Assembly (NCBI RefSeq): GCF_050947335.1
Contig: NW_027473590.1
Span: 124,001-188,000 of the forward strand
Reading direction: 5' to 3'
From: Megachile rotundata
Lineage: Eukaryota; Arthropoda; Insecta; Hymenoptera; Megachilidae
DNA length: 64,000 nt
The translations under genes and the position numbers were made by a program. The notes beneath the pieces were generated by a model. It was not told the origin of the DNA. It made no database searches and worked only from the letters and a program-made list of their open reading frames with translations. Positions 35,774 through 50,630 of this stretch are shown here, piece by piece (position 1 is the stretch's first letter; each line of letters starts with the position of its first letter).

Positions 35774-38700
35774 TATAACAGTGAGTGTAATAAGTACAGT
35801 AATTGTCGTTCTATCAATCATATAAGCACAATATGGCTAATAATCTGAGTTAGATTGATTACAGTGAGTGCAATAAGTATAGTAATTGTCGTTCTATCGA
35901 TCATATAAGCATAATGTGGCTAATAATATGAGTTAGATTGATAATAATAAGAGTAATGAGTATAGTAATTGTCGTTCTATCGATCATATAGGCATAATAT
36001 GGCTAATAATCTGAGTTAGATTGATAACAGTGGGTGCAATAAGTATAGTAATTGTCGTTCTATCGATCATATAAGCATAATAAGGCTAATAATATGAGTT
36101 AGATTGATAATAATAAGAGTAATAAGTATAGTAATAGTCGTTCTATCGATCATATAAGCACAATATGGCTAATAATATAAGTTACATTGATAATAATAAG
36201 AGTAATAAGTATAGTAATTGTCGTTCTATCGATCATATAAGCATAATAAGGCTAATAATATGAGTTAGATTGATAATAATAAGAGTAATAAGTATAGTAA
36301 TAGTATTTCTATCGATCATATAAGCACAATATGGCTAATAATATAAGTTAGATTGATAATAATAAGAGTAAGAAGTATAGTAATTGTCATTCTATCGATC
36401 ATATAAGCATAATATGGCTAATAATATGAGTTAGATTGATAATAATAAGTGTAATAAGTATAGTAATTGTCGTTCTATCGATCATATAAGCATAATGTGG
36501 CTAATAATATGAGTTAGATTGATAATAATAAGAGTAATAAGTATAGTAATAGTATTTCTATCGATCATATAAGCACAATATGGCTAATAATATAAGTTAG
36601 ATTGATAATAATAAGAGTAAGAAGTATAGTAATTGTCGTTCTATCGATCATATAAGCATAATATGGCTAATAATATGAGTTAGATTGATAATAATAAGAG
36701 TAATGAGTATAGTAATTGTCGTTCTATCGATCATATAAGCATAATAAGGCTAGTAATATGAGTTAGATTGATAATAATATGAGTAAGAAGTATAGTAATT
36801 GTCGTTCTATCGATCATATAAGCACAATATGGCTAATAGTATAAGTTAGATTGATAATAATAAGAGTAAGGAGTATAGTAATTGTCGTCCTATCGATCAT
36901 ATAAGCATAATATGGCTAATAATATGAGTTAGATTGATAACAGTGAGTGTAGTAAGTACAGTAATTGTCGTTCTATCGATCATATAAGCATAATATGGCT
37001 AATAACATGAGTTAGATTGATAATAATAAGAGTAATAAGTATAGTAATTGTCGTTCTATCGAACCTATCTGCATAATATGGTTAATAATATGAGTTAGAT
37101 TGATAATAGTGAGTGTAATAAGTGTAGTAATTGTCGTTTTATCGATCGTATAAGCATAATATGGCTAATAACATGAGTTAGATTGATAATAATAAGAGTA
37201 ATACGTATAGTAATTGTCGTTCTATCGAACCTATCTGCATAATATGGTTAATAATATGAGTTAGATTGATAATAATAAGAGTAATAAGTATAGTAATTGT
37301 CGTTCTATCGATCATATAAGCATAATAAGGCTAATAATATGAGTTAGATTGATAATAATAAGAGTAATAAGTATAGTAATAGTATTTCTATCGATCATAT
37401 AAGCACAATATGGCTAATAATATAAGTTAGATTGATAATAATAAGAGTAAGAAGTATAGTAATTGTCATTCTATCGATCATATAAGCATAATATGGCTAA
37501 TAATATGAGTTAGATTGATAATAATAAGTGTAATAAGTATAGTAATTGTCGTTCTATCGATCATATAAGCATAATGTGGCTAATAATATGAGTTAGATTG
37601 ATAATAATAAGAGTAATAAGTATAGTAATAGTCGTTCTATCGATCATATAAGCACAATATGGCTAATAATATAAGTTACATTGATAATAATAAGAGTAAT
37701 AAGTATAGTAATTGTCGTTCTATCGATCATATAAGCATAATAAGGCTAATAATATGCGTTAGATTGATAATAATAAGAGTAATAAGTATAGTAATAGTAT
37801 TTCTATCGATCATATAAGCACAATATGGCTAATAATATGAGTTAGATTGATAATAATAAGAGTAAGAAGTATAGTAATTGTCGTTCTATCGATCATATAA
37901 GCATAATATGCCTAATAATATGAGTTAGACTGATAATAATAAGTGTAATAAGTATAGTAATTGTCGTATTATCGATCATATAAGCATAATATGGCTAATA
38001 GTATGGGTTAGATTGATAATTATAAGAGTAATGAGTATAGTAATTGTCGTTCTATCGGTCATATAACCATAATATGGCTAATAATATGAGTTAGATTGAT
38101 AATAATAAGAGTAATAAGTATAGTAATTGTCGTTCTATCGATCATATCTGCGTAATATGGCTAATAATATGAGTTAGATTGATAATAGTGAGTGTAATAA
38201 GTATAGTAATTGTCGTTCTATCGATCATATAAGCACAATATGGCTAATGATATGAGTTAGATTGATAATAGTGATTGTAATAAGTATAGTAATTGTCGTA
38301 CTCTCGATCATATCTGCATAATATGGCTAATAATATGAGCTAGATTGATAATAATAACAGTAATAAGTACAGTAATTGTCGTTCTATCGATCATATAAGC
38401 ATAATATTGCTAATAATATGAGTTAGATTGATAGTAATAAGAGTAATGAGTATAGTGATTGTCGTTCTATCGATCATATAAGCATAATATGCCTAATAAT
38501 CTGAGTTAGATTGATAACAGTGAGTGCAATAAGTATAGTAATTGTCGTTCTATCGATCATATAAGCATAATGTGGCTAATAATATGAGTTAGATTGATAA
38601 CAGTGAGTGTAATAAGTACAGTAATTGTCGTTCTATCGATCATATAAGCACAATATGGCTAATAATATGAGTTAGATTGATAATAATAAGAGTCATAAGT

Positions 38701-39010
38701 ATAGTAATTGTTGTTCTATCGGTCATATAACCATAATATGGCTAATAATATGGGTTAGATTGATAATAGTGAGTGTAATAAGTATAGTAATTGTCGCTCT
38801 ATCGATCATATAAGCACAATATGGCTAATAATATGAGTTAGATTGATAATAATAAGAGTAATGAGTATAGTAATTGTCGTTCTATCGATCATATAGGCAT
38901 AATATGGCTAATAATCTGAGTTAGATTGATAACAGTGGGTGCAATAAGTATAGTAATTGTCGTTCTATCGATCATATAAGCATAATAAGGCTAATAATAT
39001 GAGTTAGATT

Positions 39011-39840
39011 GATAATAATAAGAGTAATAAGTATAGTAATAGTCGTTCTATCGATCATATAAGCACAATATGGCTAATAATATAAGTTACATTGATAATA
39101 ATAAGAGTAATAAGTATAGTAATTGTCGTTCTATCGATCATATAAGCATAATAAGGCTAATAATATGAGTTAGATTGATAATAATAAGAGTAATAAGTAT
39201 AGTAATAGTATTTCTATCGATCATATAAGCACAATATGGCTAATAATATGAGTTAGATTGATAATAATAAGAGTAATAAGTATAGTAATTGTCGTTCTAT
39301 CGATCATATAAGCATAATAAGGCTAATAATATGAGTTAGATTGATAATAATAAGAGTAATAAGTATAGTAATAGTCGTTCTATCGATCATATAAGCACAA
39401 TATGGCTAATAATATAAGTTACATTGATAATAATAAGAGTAATAAGTATAGTAATTGTCGTTCTATCGATCATATAAGCATAATAAGGCTAATAATATGA
39501 GTTAGATTGATAATAATAAGAGTAATAAGTATAGTAATAGTCGTTCTATCGATCATATAAGCACAATATGGCTAATAATATAAGTTACATTGATAATAAT
39601 AAGAGTAAGAAGTATAGTAATTGTCGTTCTATCGATCATATAAGCATAATAAGGCTAATAATATGAGTTAGATTGATAATAATAAGAGTAATAAGTATAG
39701 TAATAGTCGTTCTATCGATCATATAAGCACAATATGGCTAATAATATAAGTTACATTGATAATAATAAGAGTAATAAGTATAGTAATTGTCGTTCTATCG
39801 ATCATATAAGCATAATAAGGCTAATAATATGAGTTAGATT
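39011..39840 (+). repeat. Two-unit (166-bp) repeat run, 5 copies
   Basis: Units u470-u479. The order is P Q, gtattt-P Q, P Q, P with aagaag-Q, P Q. It is one dimer longer than the run at 23407, and the extra dimer contains the gtattt variant. Confidence 0.85.
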
Positions 39841-40255
39841 GATAATAATAAGAGTAATAAGTATAGTAATAGTATTTCTATCGATCATATAAGCACAATA
39901 TGGCTAATAATATAAGTTAGATTGATAATAATAAGAGTAAGAAGTATAGTAATTGTCGTTCTATCGATCATATAAGCATAATATGGCTAATAATATGAGT
40001 TAGATTGATAATAATAAGTGTAATAAGTATAGTAATTGTCGTTCTATCGATCATATAAGCATAATGTGGCTAATAATATGAGTTAGATTGATAATAATAA
40101 GAGTAATAAGTATAGTAATAGTATTTCTATCGATCATATAAGCACAATATGGCTAATAATATAAGTTAGATTGATAATAATAAGAGTAAGAAGTATAGTA
40201 ATTGTCGTTCTATCGATCATATAAGCATAATATGGCTAATAATATGAGTTAGATT

Positions 40256-40338
40256 GATAATAATTCGAGTAATAAGTATAGTAATTGTCGTTCTATCGAT
40301 CATATAAGCATAATGTGGCTAATAATATGAGTTAGATT
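40256..40338 (+). other. Chimeric junction unit u485
   Basis: The left part is the ttcgag type, which normally ends aaggctagt. Here the right part is gtggctaat, as in u452, the unit just before the first 33-unit copy. The exchange therefore lies between monomer positions 12 and 60 of this unit. It is the best-defined duplication junction in the window. Confidence 0.82.
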
Positions 40339-40421
40339 GATAATAATAAGAGTAATAAGTATAGTAATAGTCGTTCTATCGATCATATAAGCACAATATG
40401 GCTAATAATATAAGTTACATT

Positions 40422-43400
40422 GATAATAATAAGAGTAATAAGTATAGTAATTGTCGTTCTATCGATCATATAAGCATAATAAGGCTAATAATATGCGTTA
40501 GATTGATAATAATAAGAGTAATAAGTATAGTAATAGTATTTCTATCGATCATATAAGCACAATATGGCTAATAATATGAGTTAGATTGATAATAATAAGA
40601 GTAAGAAGTATAGTAATTGTCGTTCTATCGATCATATAAGCATAATATGCCTAATAATATGAGTTAGACTGATAATAATAAGTGTAATAAGTATAGTAAT
40701 TGTCGTATTATCGATCATATAAGCATAATATGGCTAATAGTATGGGTTAGATTGATAATTATAAGAGTAATGAGTATAGTAATTGTCGTTCTATCGGTCA
40801 TATAACCATAATATGGCTAATAATATGAGTTAGATTGATAATAATAAGAGTAATAAGTATAGTAATTGTCGTTCTATCGATCATATCTGCGTAATATGGC
40901 TAATAATATGAGTTAGATTGATAATAGTGAGTGTAATAAGTATAGTAATTGTCGTTCTATCGATCATATAAGCACAATATGGCTAATGATATGAGTTAGA
41001 TTGATAATAGTGATTGTAATAAGTATAGTAATTGTCGTACTCTCGATCATATCTGCATAATATGGCTAATAATATGAGCTAGATTGATAATAATAACAGT
41101 AATAAGTACAGTAATTGTCGTTCTATCGATCATATAAGCATAATATTGCTAATAATATGAGTTAGATTGATAGTAATAAGAGTAATGAGTATAGTGATTG
41201 TCGTTCTATCGATCATATAAGCATAATATGCCTAATAATCTGAGTTAGATTGATAACAGTGAGTGCAATAAGTATAGTAATTGTCGTTCTATCGATCATA
41301 TAAGCATAATGTGGCTAATAATATGAGTTAGATTGATAACAGTGAGTGTAATAAGTACAGTAATTGTCGTTCTATCGATCATATAAGCACAATATGGCTA
41401 ATAATATGAGTTAGATTGATAATAATAAGAGTCATAAGTATAGTAATTGTTGTTCTATCGGTCATATAACCATAATATGGCTAATAATATGGGTTAGATT
41501 GATAATAGTGAGTGTAATAAGTATAGTAATTGTCGCTCTATCGATCATATAAGCACAATATGGCTAATAATATGAGTTAGATTGATAATAATAAGAGTAA
41601 TGAGTATAGTAATTGTCGTTCTATCGATCATATAGGCATAATATGGCTAATAATCTGAGTTAGATTGATAACAGTGGGTGCAATAAGTATAGTAATTGTC
41701 GTTCTATCGATCATATAAGCATAATAAGGCTAATAATATGAGTTAGATTGATAATAATAAGAGTAATAAGTATAGTAATAGTCGTTCTATCGATCATATA
41801 AGCACAATATGGCTAATAATATAAGTTACATTGATAATAATAAGAGTAATAAGTATAGTAATTGTCGTTCTATCGATCATATAAGCATAATAAGGCTAAT
41901 AATATGAGTTAGATTGATAATAATAAGAGTAATAAGTATAGTAATAGTATTTCTATCGATCATATAAGCACAATATGGCTAATAATATGAGTTAGATTGA
42001 TAATAATAAGAGTAATAAGTATAGTAATTGTCGTTCTATCGATCATATAAGCATAATAAGGCTAATAATATGAGTTAGATTGATAATAATAAGAGTAATA
42101 AGTATAGTAATAGTCGTTCTATCGATCATATAAGCACAATATGGCTAATAATATAAGTTACATTGATAATAATAAGAGTAATAAGTATAGTAATTGTCGT
42201 TCTATCGATCATATAAGCATAATAAGGCTAATAATATGAGTTAGATTGATAATAATAAGAGTAATAAGTATAGTAATAGTCGTTCTATCGATCATATAAG
42301 CACAATATGGCTAATAATATAAGTTACATTGATAATAATAAGAGTAAGAAGTATAGTAATTGTCGTTCTATCGATCATATAAGCATAATAAGGCTAATAA
42401 TATGAGTTAGATTGATAATAATAAGAGTAATAAGTATAGTAATAGTCGTTCTATCGATCATATAAGCACAATATGGCTAATAATATAAGTTACATTGATA
42501 ATAATAAGAGTAATAAGTATAGTAATTGTCGTTCTATCGATCATATAAGCATAATAAGGCTAATAATATGAGTTAGATTGATAATAATAAGAGTAATAAG
42601 TATAGTAATAGTATTTCTATCGATCATATAAGCACAATATGGCTAATAATATAAGTTAGATTGATAATAATAAGAGTAAGAAGTATAGTAATTGTCGTTC
42701 TATCGATCATATAAGCATAATATGGCTAATAATATGAGTTAGATTGATAATAATAAGTGTAATAAGTATAGTAATTGTCGTTCTATCGATCATATAAGCA
42801 TAATGTGGCTAATAATATGAGTTAGATTGATAATAATAAGAGTAATAAGTATAGTAATAGTATTTCTATCGATCATATAAGCACAATATGGCTAATAATA
42901 TAAGTTAGATTGATAATAATAAGAGTAAGAAGTATAGTAATTGTCGTTCTATCGATCATATAAGCATAATATGGCTAATAATATGAGTTAGATTGATAAT
43001 AATTCGAGTAATAAGTATAGTAATTGTCGTTCTATCGATCATATAAGCATAATAAGGCTAGTAATATGAGTTAGATTGATAATAATAAGAGTAAGAAGTA
43101 TAGTAATTGTCGTTCTATCGATCATATAAGCACAATATGGCTAATAGTATAAGTTAGATTGATAATAATAAGAGTAAGAAGTATAGTAATTGTCGTCCTA
43201 TCGATCATATAAGCATAATATGGCTAGTAATATGAGTTAGATTGATAACAGTGAGTGTAGTAAGTACAGTAATTGTCGTTCTATCGATCATATAAGCATA
43301 ATATGGCTAATAACATGAGTTAGATTGATAATAATAAAAGTAATAAGTATAGTAATTGTCGTTCTATCGAACCTATCTGCATAATATGGTTAATAATATG

Positions 43401-43658
43401 AGTTAGATTGATAATAGTGAGTGTAATAAGTGTAGTAATTGTCGTTTTATCGATCGTATAAGCATAATATGGCTAATAACATGAGTTAGATTGATAATAA
43501 TAAGAGTAATACGTATAGTAATTGTCGTTCTATCGAACCTATCTGCATAATATGGTTAATAATATGAGTTAGATTGATAATAGTGAGTGTAATAAGTGTA
43601 GTAATTGTCGTATTATCGATCATATAAGCATAATATGGCTAATAGTATGGGTTAGATT
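40422..43658 (+). repeat. Segmental duplication E, copy 1 (u487-u525)
   Basis: Thirty-nine units recur at u652-u690, 165 units (13695 bp) downstream, including the five-copy dimer run and the ttcgag unit. The gttagact and aataacag changes of copy 1 are absent from copy 2. Confidence 0.8.
41750..42579 (+). repeat. Two-unit (166-bp) repeat run, 5 copies (duplicate)
   Basis: Units u503-u512 copy u470-u479 through the 33-unit tandem duplication. Confidence 0.85.
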
Positions 43659-45152
43659 GATAATTATAAGAGTAATGAGTATAGTAATTGTCGTTCTATC
43701 GGTTATATAACCATAATATGGCTAATAATATGAGTTAGATTGATAATAATAAGAGTAATGAGTGTAGTAATTGTCGTTCTATCAATCATATAAGCATAAT
43801 ATGGCTAATAATATGAGTTAGATTGATAATAATAAGAGTAATAAGTATAGTAATGGTCGTTCTATCGATCATATCTGCGTAATATGGCTAATAATATGAG
43901 TTAGATTGATAATAATAAGAGTAATAAGTATAGTAATAGTCGTTCTATCGATCATATAAGCACAATATGGCTAATAATATAAGTTACATTGATAATAATA
44001 AGTGTAAGAAGTATAGTAATTGTCGTTCTATCGATCATATAAGCATAATATGGCTAATAATATGAGTTAGATTGATAATAATAAGTGTAATAAGTATAGT
44101 AACTGTCGTTCTATCGATCATATAAGCATAATGTGGCTAATAATATGAGTTAGATTGATAATAATAAGAGTAATAAGTATAGTAATAGTATTTCTATCGA
44201 TCATATAAGCACAATATGGCTAATAATATGAGTTAGATTGATAATAATAAGAGTAAGAAGTATAGTAATTGTCGTTCTATCGATCATATAAGCATAATAT
44301 GCCTAATAATATGAGTTAGATTGATAATAATAAGTGTAATAAGTATAGTAATTGTCGTATTATCGATCATATAAGCATAATATGGCTAATAGTATGGGTT
44401 AGATTGATAATTATAAGAGTAATGAGTATAGTAATTGTCGTTCTATCGGTCATATAACCATAATATGGCTAATAATATGAGTTAGATTGATAATAACAAG
44501 AGTAATGAGTGTAGTAATTGTCGTTCTATCAATCATATAAGCATAATATGGCTAATAATATGAGTTAGATTGATAATAATAAGAGTAATAAGTATAGTAA
44601 TTGTCGTTCTATCGATCATATCTGCGTAATATGGCTAATAATATGAGTTAGATTGATAATAGTGAGTGTAATAAGTATAGTAATTGTCGTTCTATCGATC
44701 ATATAAGCACAATATGGCTAATAATATGAGTTAGATTGATAATAATAAGAGTCATAAGTACAGTAATTGTCGTTCTATCAATCATATAAGCACAATATGG
44801 CTAATAATCTGAGTTAGATTGATTACAGTGAGTGCAATAAGTATAGTAATTGTCGTTCTATCGATCATATAAGCATAATGTGGCTAATAATATGAGTTAG
44901 ATTGATAATAATAAGAGTAATGAGTATAGTAATTGTCGTTCTATCGATCATATAGGCATAATATGGCTAATAATCTGAGTTAGATTGATAACAGTGGGTG
45001 CAATAAGTATAGTAATTGTCGTTCTATCGATCATATAAGCATAATAAGGCTAATAATATGAGTTAGATTGATAATAATAAGAGTAATAAGTATAGTAATA
45101 GTCGTTCTATCGATCATATAAGCACAATATGGCTAATAATATAAGTTACATT
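41999..45152 (+). repeat. Segmental duplication D, copy 2 (u506-u543)
   Basis: Copy of 23490-26643. On the left the match fails at u505 (gtattt variant) against u282 (plain P). On the right it fails at u544-u545 against u321-u322. Confidence 0.85.
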
Positions 45153-48100
45153 GATAATAATAAGAGTAATAAGTATAGTAATTGTCGTTCTATCGATCAT
45201 ATAAGCATAATAAGGCTAATAATATGAGTTAGATTGATAATAATAAGAGTAATAAGTATAGTAATAGTATTTCTATCGATCATATAAGCACAATATGGCT
45301 AATAATATAAGTTAGATTGATAATAATAAGAGTAAGAAGTATAGTAATTGTCGTTCTATCGATCATATAAGCATAATATGGCTAATAATATGAGTTAGAT
45401 TGATAATAATAAGTGTAATAAGTATAGTAATTGTCGTTCTATCGATCATATAAGCATAATGTGGCTAATAATATGAGTTAGATTGATAATAATAAGAGTA
45501 ATAAGTATAGTAATAGTATTTCTATCGATCATATAAGCACAATATGGCTAATAATATAAGTTAGATTGATAATAATAAGAGTAAGAAGTATAGTAATTGT
45601 CGTTCTATCGATCATATAAGCATAATATGGCTAATAATATGAGTTAGATTGATAATAATAAGAGTAATAAGTATAGTAATTGTCGTTCTATCGATCATAT
45701 AAGCATAATAAGGCTAGTAATATGAGTTAGATTGATAATAATATGAGTAAGAAGTATAGTAATTGTCGTTCTATCGATCATATAAGCACAATATGGCTAA
45801 TAGTATAAGTTAGATTGATAATAATAAGAGTAAGAAGTATAGTAATTGTCGTCCTATCGATCATATAAGCATAATATGGCTAATAATATGAGTTAGATTG
45901 ATAACAGTGAGTGTAGTAAGTACAGTAATTGTCGTTCTATCGATCATATAAGCATAATATGGCTAATAACCTGAGTTAGATTGATAATAATAAGAGTAAT
46001 AAGTATAGTAATTGTCGTTCTATCGAACCTATCTGCATAATATGGTTAATAATATGAGTTAGATTGATAATAGTGAGTGTAATAAGTGTAGTAATTGTCG
46101 TTTTATCGATCGTATAAGCATAATATGGCTAATAACATGAGTTAGATTGATAATAATAAGAGTAATACGTATAGTAATTGTCGTTCTATCGAACCTATCT
46201 GCATAATATGGTTAATAATATGAGTTAGATTGATAATAATAAGAGTAATAAGTATAGTAATGGTCGTTCTATCGATCATATCTGCGTAATATGGCTAATA
46301 ATATGAGTTAGATTGATAATAATAAGAGTAATAAGTATAGTAATAGTCGTTCTATCGATCATATAAGCACAATATGGCTAATAATATAAGTTACATTGAT
46401 AATAATAAGAGTAATAAGTATAGTAATTGTCGTTCTATCGATCATATAAGCATAATAAGGCTAATAATATGCGTTAGATTGATAATAATAAGAGTAATAA
46501 GTATAGTAATAGTATTTCTATCGATCATATAAGCACAATATGGCTAATAATATGAGTTAGATTGATAATAATAAGAGTAAGAAGTATAGTAATTGTCGTT
46601 CTATCGATCATATAAGCATAATATGCCTAATAATATGAGTTAGATTGATAATAATAAGTGTAATAAGTATAGTAATTGTCGTATTATCGATCATATAAGC
46701 ATAATATGGCTAATAGTATGGGTTAGATTGATAATTATAAGAGTAATGAGTATAGTAATTGTCGTTCTATCGGTCATATAACCATAATATGGCTAATAAT
46801 ATGAGTTAGATTGATAATAACAAGAGTAATGAGTGTAGTAATTGTCGTTCTATCAATCATATAAGCATAATATGGCTAATAATATGAGTTAGATTGATAA
46901 TAATAAGAGTAATAAGTATAGTAATTGTCGTTCTATCGATCATATCTGCGTAATATGGCTAATAATATGAGTTAGATTGATAATAGTGAGTGTAATAAGT
47001 ATAGTAATTGTCGTTCTATCGATCATATAAGCACAATATGGCTAATAATATGAGTTAGATTGATAATAATAAGAGTCATAAGTACAGTAATTGTCGTTCT
47101 ATCAATCATATAAGCACAATATGGCTAATAATCTGAGTTAGATTGATTACAGTGAGTGCAATAAGTATAGTAATTGTCGTTCTATCGATCATATAAGCAT
47201 AATGTGGCTAATAATATGAGTTAGATTGATAATAATAAGAGTAATGAGTATAGTAATTGTCGTTCTATCGATCATATAGGCATAATATGGCTAATAATCT
47301 GAGTTAGATTGATAACAGTGGGTGCAATAAGTATAGTAATTGTCGTTCTATCGATCATATAAGCATAATAAGGCTAATAATATGAGTTAGATTGATAATA
47401 ATAAGAGTAATAAGTATAGTAATAGTCGTTCTATCGATCATATAAGCACAATATGGCTAATAATATAAGTTACATTGATAATAATAAGAGTAATAAGTAT
47501 AGTAATTGTCGTTCTATCGATCATATAAGCATAATAAGGCTAATAATATGAGTTAGATTGATAATAATAAGAGTAATAAGTATAGTAATAGTATTTCTAT
47601 CGATCATATAAGCACAATATGGCTAATAATATAAGTTAGATTGATAATAATAAGAGTAAGAAGTATAGTAATTGTCGTTCTATCGATCATATAAGCATAA
47701 TATGGCTAATAATATGAGTTAGATTGATAATAATAAGTGTAATAAGTATAGTAATTGTCGTTCTATCGATCATATAAGCATAATGTGGCTAATAATATGA
47801 GTTAGATTGATAATAATAAGAGTAATAAGTATAGTAATAGTATTTCTATCGATCATATAAGCACAATATGGCTAATAATATAAGTTAGATTGATAATAAT
47901 AAGAGTAAGAAGTATAGTAATTGTCGTTCTATCGATCATATAAGCATAATATGGCTAATAATATGAGTTAGATTGATAATAATAAGAGTAATAAGTATAG
48001 TAATTGTCGTTCTATCGATCATATAAGCATAATAAGGCTAGTAATATGAGTTAGATTGATAATAATATGAGTAAGAAGTATAGTAATTGTCGTTCTATCG

Positions 48101-48804
48101 ATCATATAAGCACAATATGGCTAATAGTATAAGTTAGATTGATAATAATAAGAGTAAGAAGTATAGTAATTGTCGTCCTATCGATCATATAAGCATAATA
48201 TGGCTAATAATATGAGTTAGATTGATAACAGTGAGTGTAGTAAGTACAGTAATTGTCGTTCTATCGATCATATAAGCATAATATGGCTAATAACATGAGT
48301 TAGATTGATAATAATAAGAGTAATAAGTATAGTAATTGTCGTTCTATCGAACCTATCTGCATAATATGGTTAATAATATGAGTTAGATTGATAATAGTGA
48401 GTGTAATAAGTGTAGTAATTGTCGTTTTATCGATCGTATAAGCATAATATGGCTAATAACATGAGTTAGATTGATAATAATAAGAGTAATACGTATAGTA
48501 ATTGTCGTTCTATCGAACCTATCTGCATAATATGGTTAATAATATGAGTTAGATTGATAATAATAAGAGTAATAAGTATAGTAATGGTCGTTCTATCGAT
48601 CATATCTGCGTAATATGGCTAATAATATGAGTTAGATTGATAATAATAAGAGTAATAAGTATAGTAATAGTCGTTCTATCGATCATATAAGCACAATATG
48701 GCTAATAATATAAGTTAGATTGATAATAATAAGAGTAATAAGTATAGTAATTGTCGTTCTATCGATCATATAAGCATAATAAGGCTAATAATATGCGTTA
48801 GATT
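44157..48804 (+). repeat. 28-unit tandem duplication (u532-u559 / u560-u587)
   Basis: Two copies of 2324 bp, with the second from 46481. Both hold ataacaag (u536, u564), agtcataagtacag (u539, u567), the aatatgag unit (u551, u579) and the cgaacc/ttttatc/atacg triplet. u553 has aacctgag where u581 has aacatgag; u558 ends acatt where u586 ends agatt. The match runs on for about four units past the second copy. Confidence 0.85.
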
Positions 48805-50049
48805 GATAATAATAAGAGTAATAAGTATAGTAATAGTATTTCTATCGATCATATAAGCACAATATGGCTAATAATATGAGTTAGATTGATAATAATAAGA
48901 GTAAGAAGTATAGTAATTGTCGTTCTATCGATCATATAAGCATAATATGCCTAATAATATGAGTTAGATTGATAATAATAAGTGTAATAAGTATAGTAAT
49001 TGTCGTATTATCGATCATATAAGCATAATATGGCTAATAGTATGGGTTAGATTGATAATTATAAGAGTAATGAGTATAGTAATTGTCGTTCTATCGGTCA
49101 TATAACCATAATATGGCTAATAATATGAGTTAGATTGATAATAATAAGAGTAATAAGTATAGTAATTGTCGTTCTATCGATCATATCTGCGTAATATGGC
49201 TAATAATATGAGTTAGATTGATAATAGTGAGTGTAATAAGTATAGTAATTGTCGTTCTATCGATCATATAAGCACAATATGGCTAATGATATGAGTTAGA
49301 TTGATAATAGTGATTGTAATAAGTATAGTAATTGTCGTACTCTCGATCATATCTGCATAATATGGCTAATAATATGAGCTAGATTGATAATAATAAGAGT
49401 AATAAGTACAGTAATTGTCGTTCTATCGATCATATAAGCATAATATTGCTAATAATATGAGTTAGATTGATAGTAATAAGAGTAATGAGTATAGTGATTG
49501 TCGTTCTATCGATCATATAAGCATAATATGCCTAATAATCTGAGTTAGATTGATAACAGTGAGTGCAATAAGTATAGTAATTGTCGTTCTATCGATCATA
49601 TAAGCATAATGTGGCTAATAATATGAGTTAGATTGATAACAGTGAGTGTAATAAGTACAGTAATTGTCGTTCTATCGATCATATAAGCACAATATGGCTA
49701 ATAATATGAGTTAGATTGATAATAATAAGAGTCATAAGTATAGTAATTGTTGTTCTATCGGTCATATAACCATAATATGGCTAATAATATGGGTTAGATT
49801 GATAATAGTGAGTGTAATAAGTATAGTAATTGTCGCTCTATCGATCATATAAGCACAATATGGCTAATAATATGAGTTAGATTGATAATAATAAGAGTAA
49901 TGAGTATAGTAATTGTCGTTCTATCGATCATATAGGCATAATATGGCTAATAATCTGAGTTAGATTGATAACAGTGGGTGCAATAAGTATAGTAATTGTC
50001 GTTCTATCGATCATATAAGCATAATAAGGCTAATAATATGAGTTAGATT

Positions 50050-50132
50050 GAAAATAATAAGAGTAATAAGTATAGTAATAGTCGTTCTATCGATCATATA
50101 AGCACAATATGGCTAATAATATAAGTTACATT
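50050..50132 (+). repeat. gaaaat private-mutation unit (u603)
   Basis: A P-type unit starting gaaaataat instead of gataataat. Only three units carry it: u603, u647 (53702) and u668 (55445), at offsets of 44 and 21. It is a clean lineage tag for the last two duplications in this region. Confidence 0.85.
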
Positions 50133-50381
50133 GATAATAATAAGAGTAATAAGTATAGTAATTGTCGTTCTATCGATCATATAAGCATAATAAGGCTAAT
50201 AATATGAGTTAGATTGATAATAATAAGAGTAATAAGTATAGTAATAGTATTTCTATCGATCATATAAGCACAATATGGCTAATAATATGAGTTAGATTGA
50301 TAATAATAAGAGTAATAAGTATAGTAATTGTCGTTCTATCGATCATATAAGCATAATAAGGCTAATAATATGAGTTAGATT

Positions 50382-50464
50382 GATAATAATAAGAGTCATA
50401 AGTATAGTAATTGTTGTTCTATCGGTCATATAACCATAATATGGCTAATAATATAAGTTAGATT
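50382..50464 (+). other. Recombinant ttgttct unit u607
   Basis: The left part is the ttgttct/cggtc/aacc type; the end is atataagttagatt, which normally belongs to gcac units. It interrupts a P-Q run. It recurs as u651 (54034) through the 44-unit duplication. Confidence 0.78.
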
Positions 50465-50630
50465 GATAATAATAAGAGTAATAAGTATAGTAATTGTCGT
50501 TCTATCGATCATATAAGCATAATAAGGCTAATAATATGCGTTAGATTGATAATAATAAGAGTAATAAGTATAGTAATAGTATTTCTATCGATCATATAAG
50601 CACAATATGGCTAATAATATGAGTTAGATT

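Larger units (their letters stand above)
37600..43077 (+). repeat. 33-unit tandem duplication (u453-u485 / u486-u518)
   Basis: Two copies of 2739 bp, with the second from 40339. Private marks shared at exactly 33 units are gttagact (u456, u489), aataacag (u462, u495), ttgttct (u466, u499) and the five-copy dimer runs. No other part of the window has gttagact, so that change predates this duplication only. Confidence 0.88.

Noticed and set aside
37600..43077. The near-identical duplications as assembly artefacts
   Set aside because: Not fully excluded. However, the 33-unit pair contains a chimeric junction unit, and the 46-unit pair has differences in both copies, which real duplications would show and a simple double-placed contig would not. 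Read coverage would settle it.
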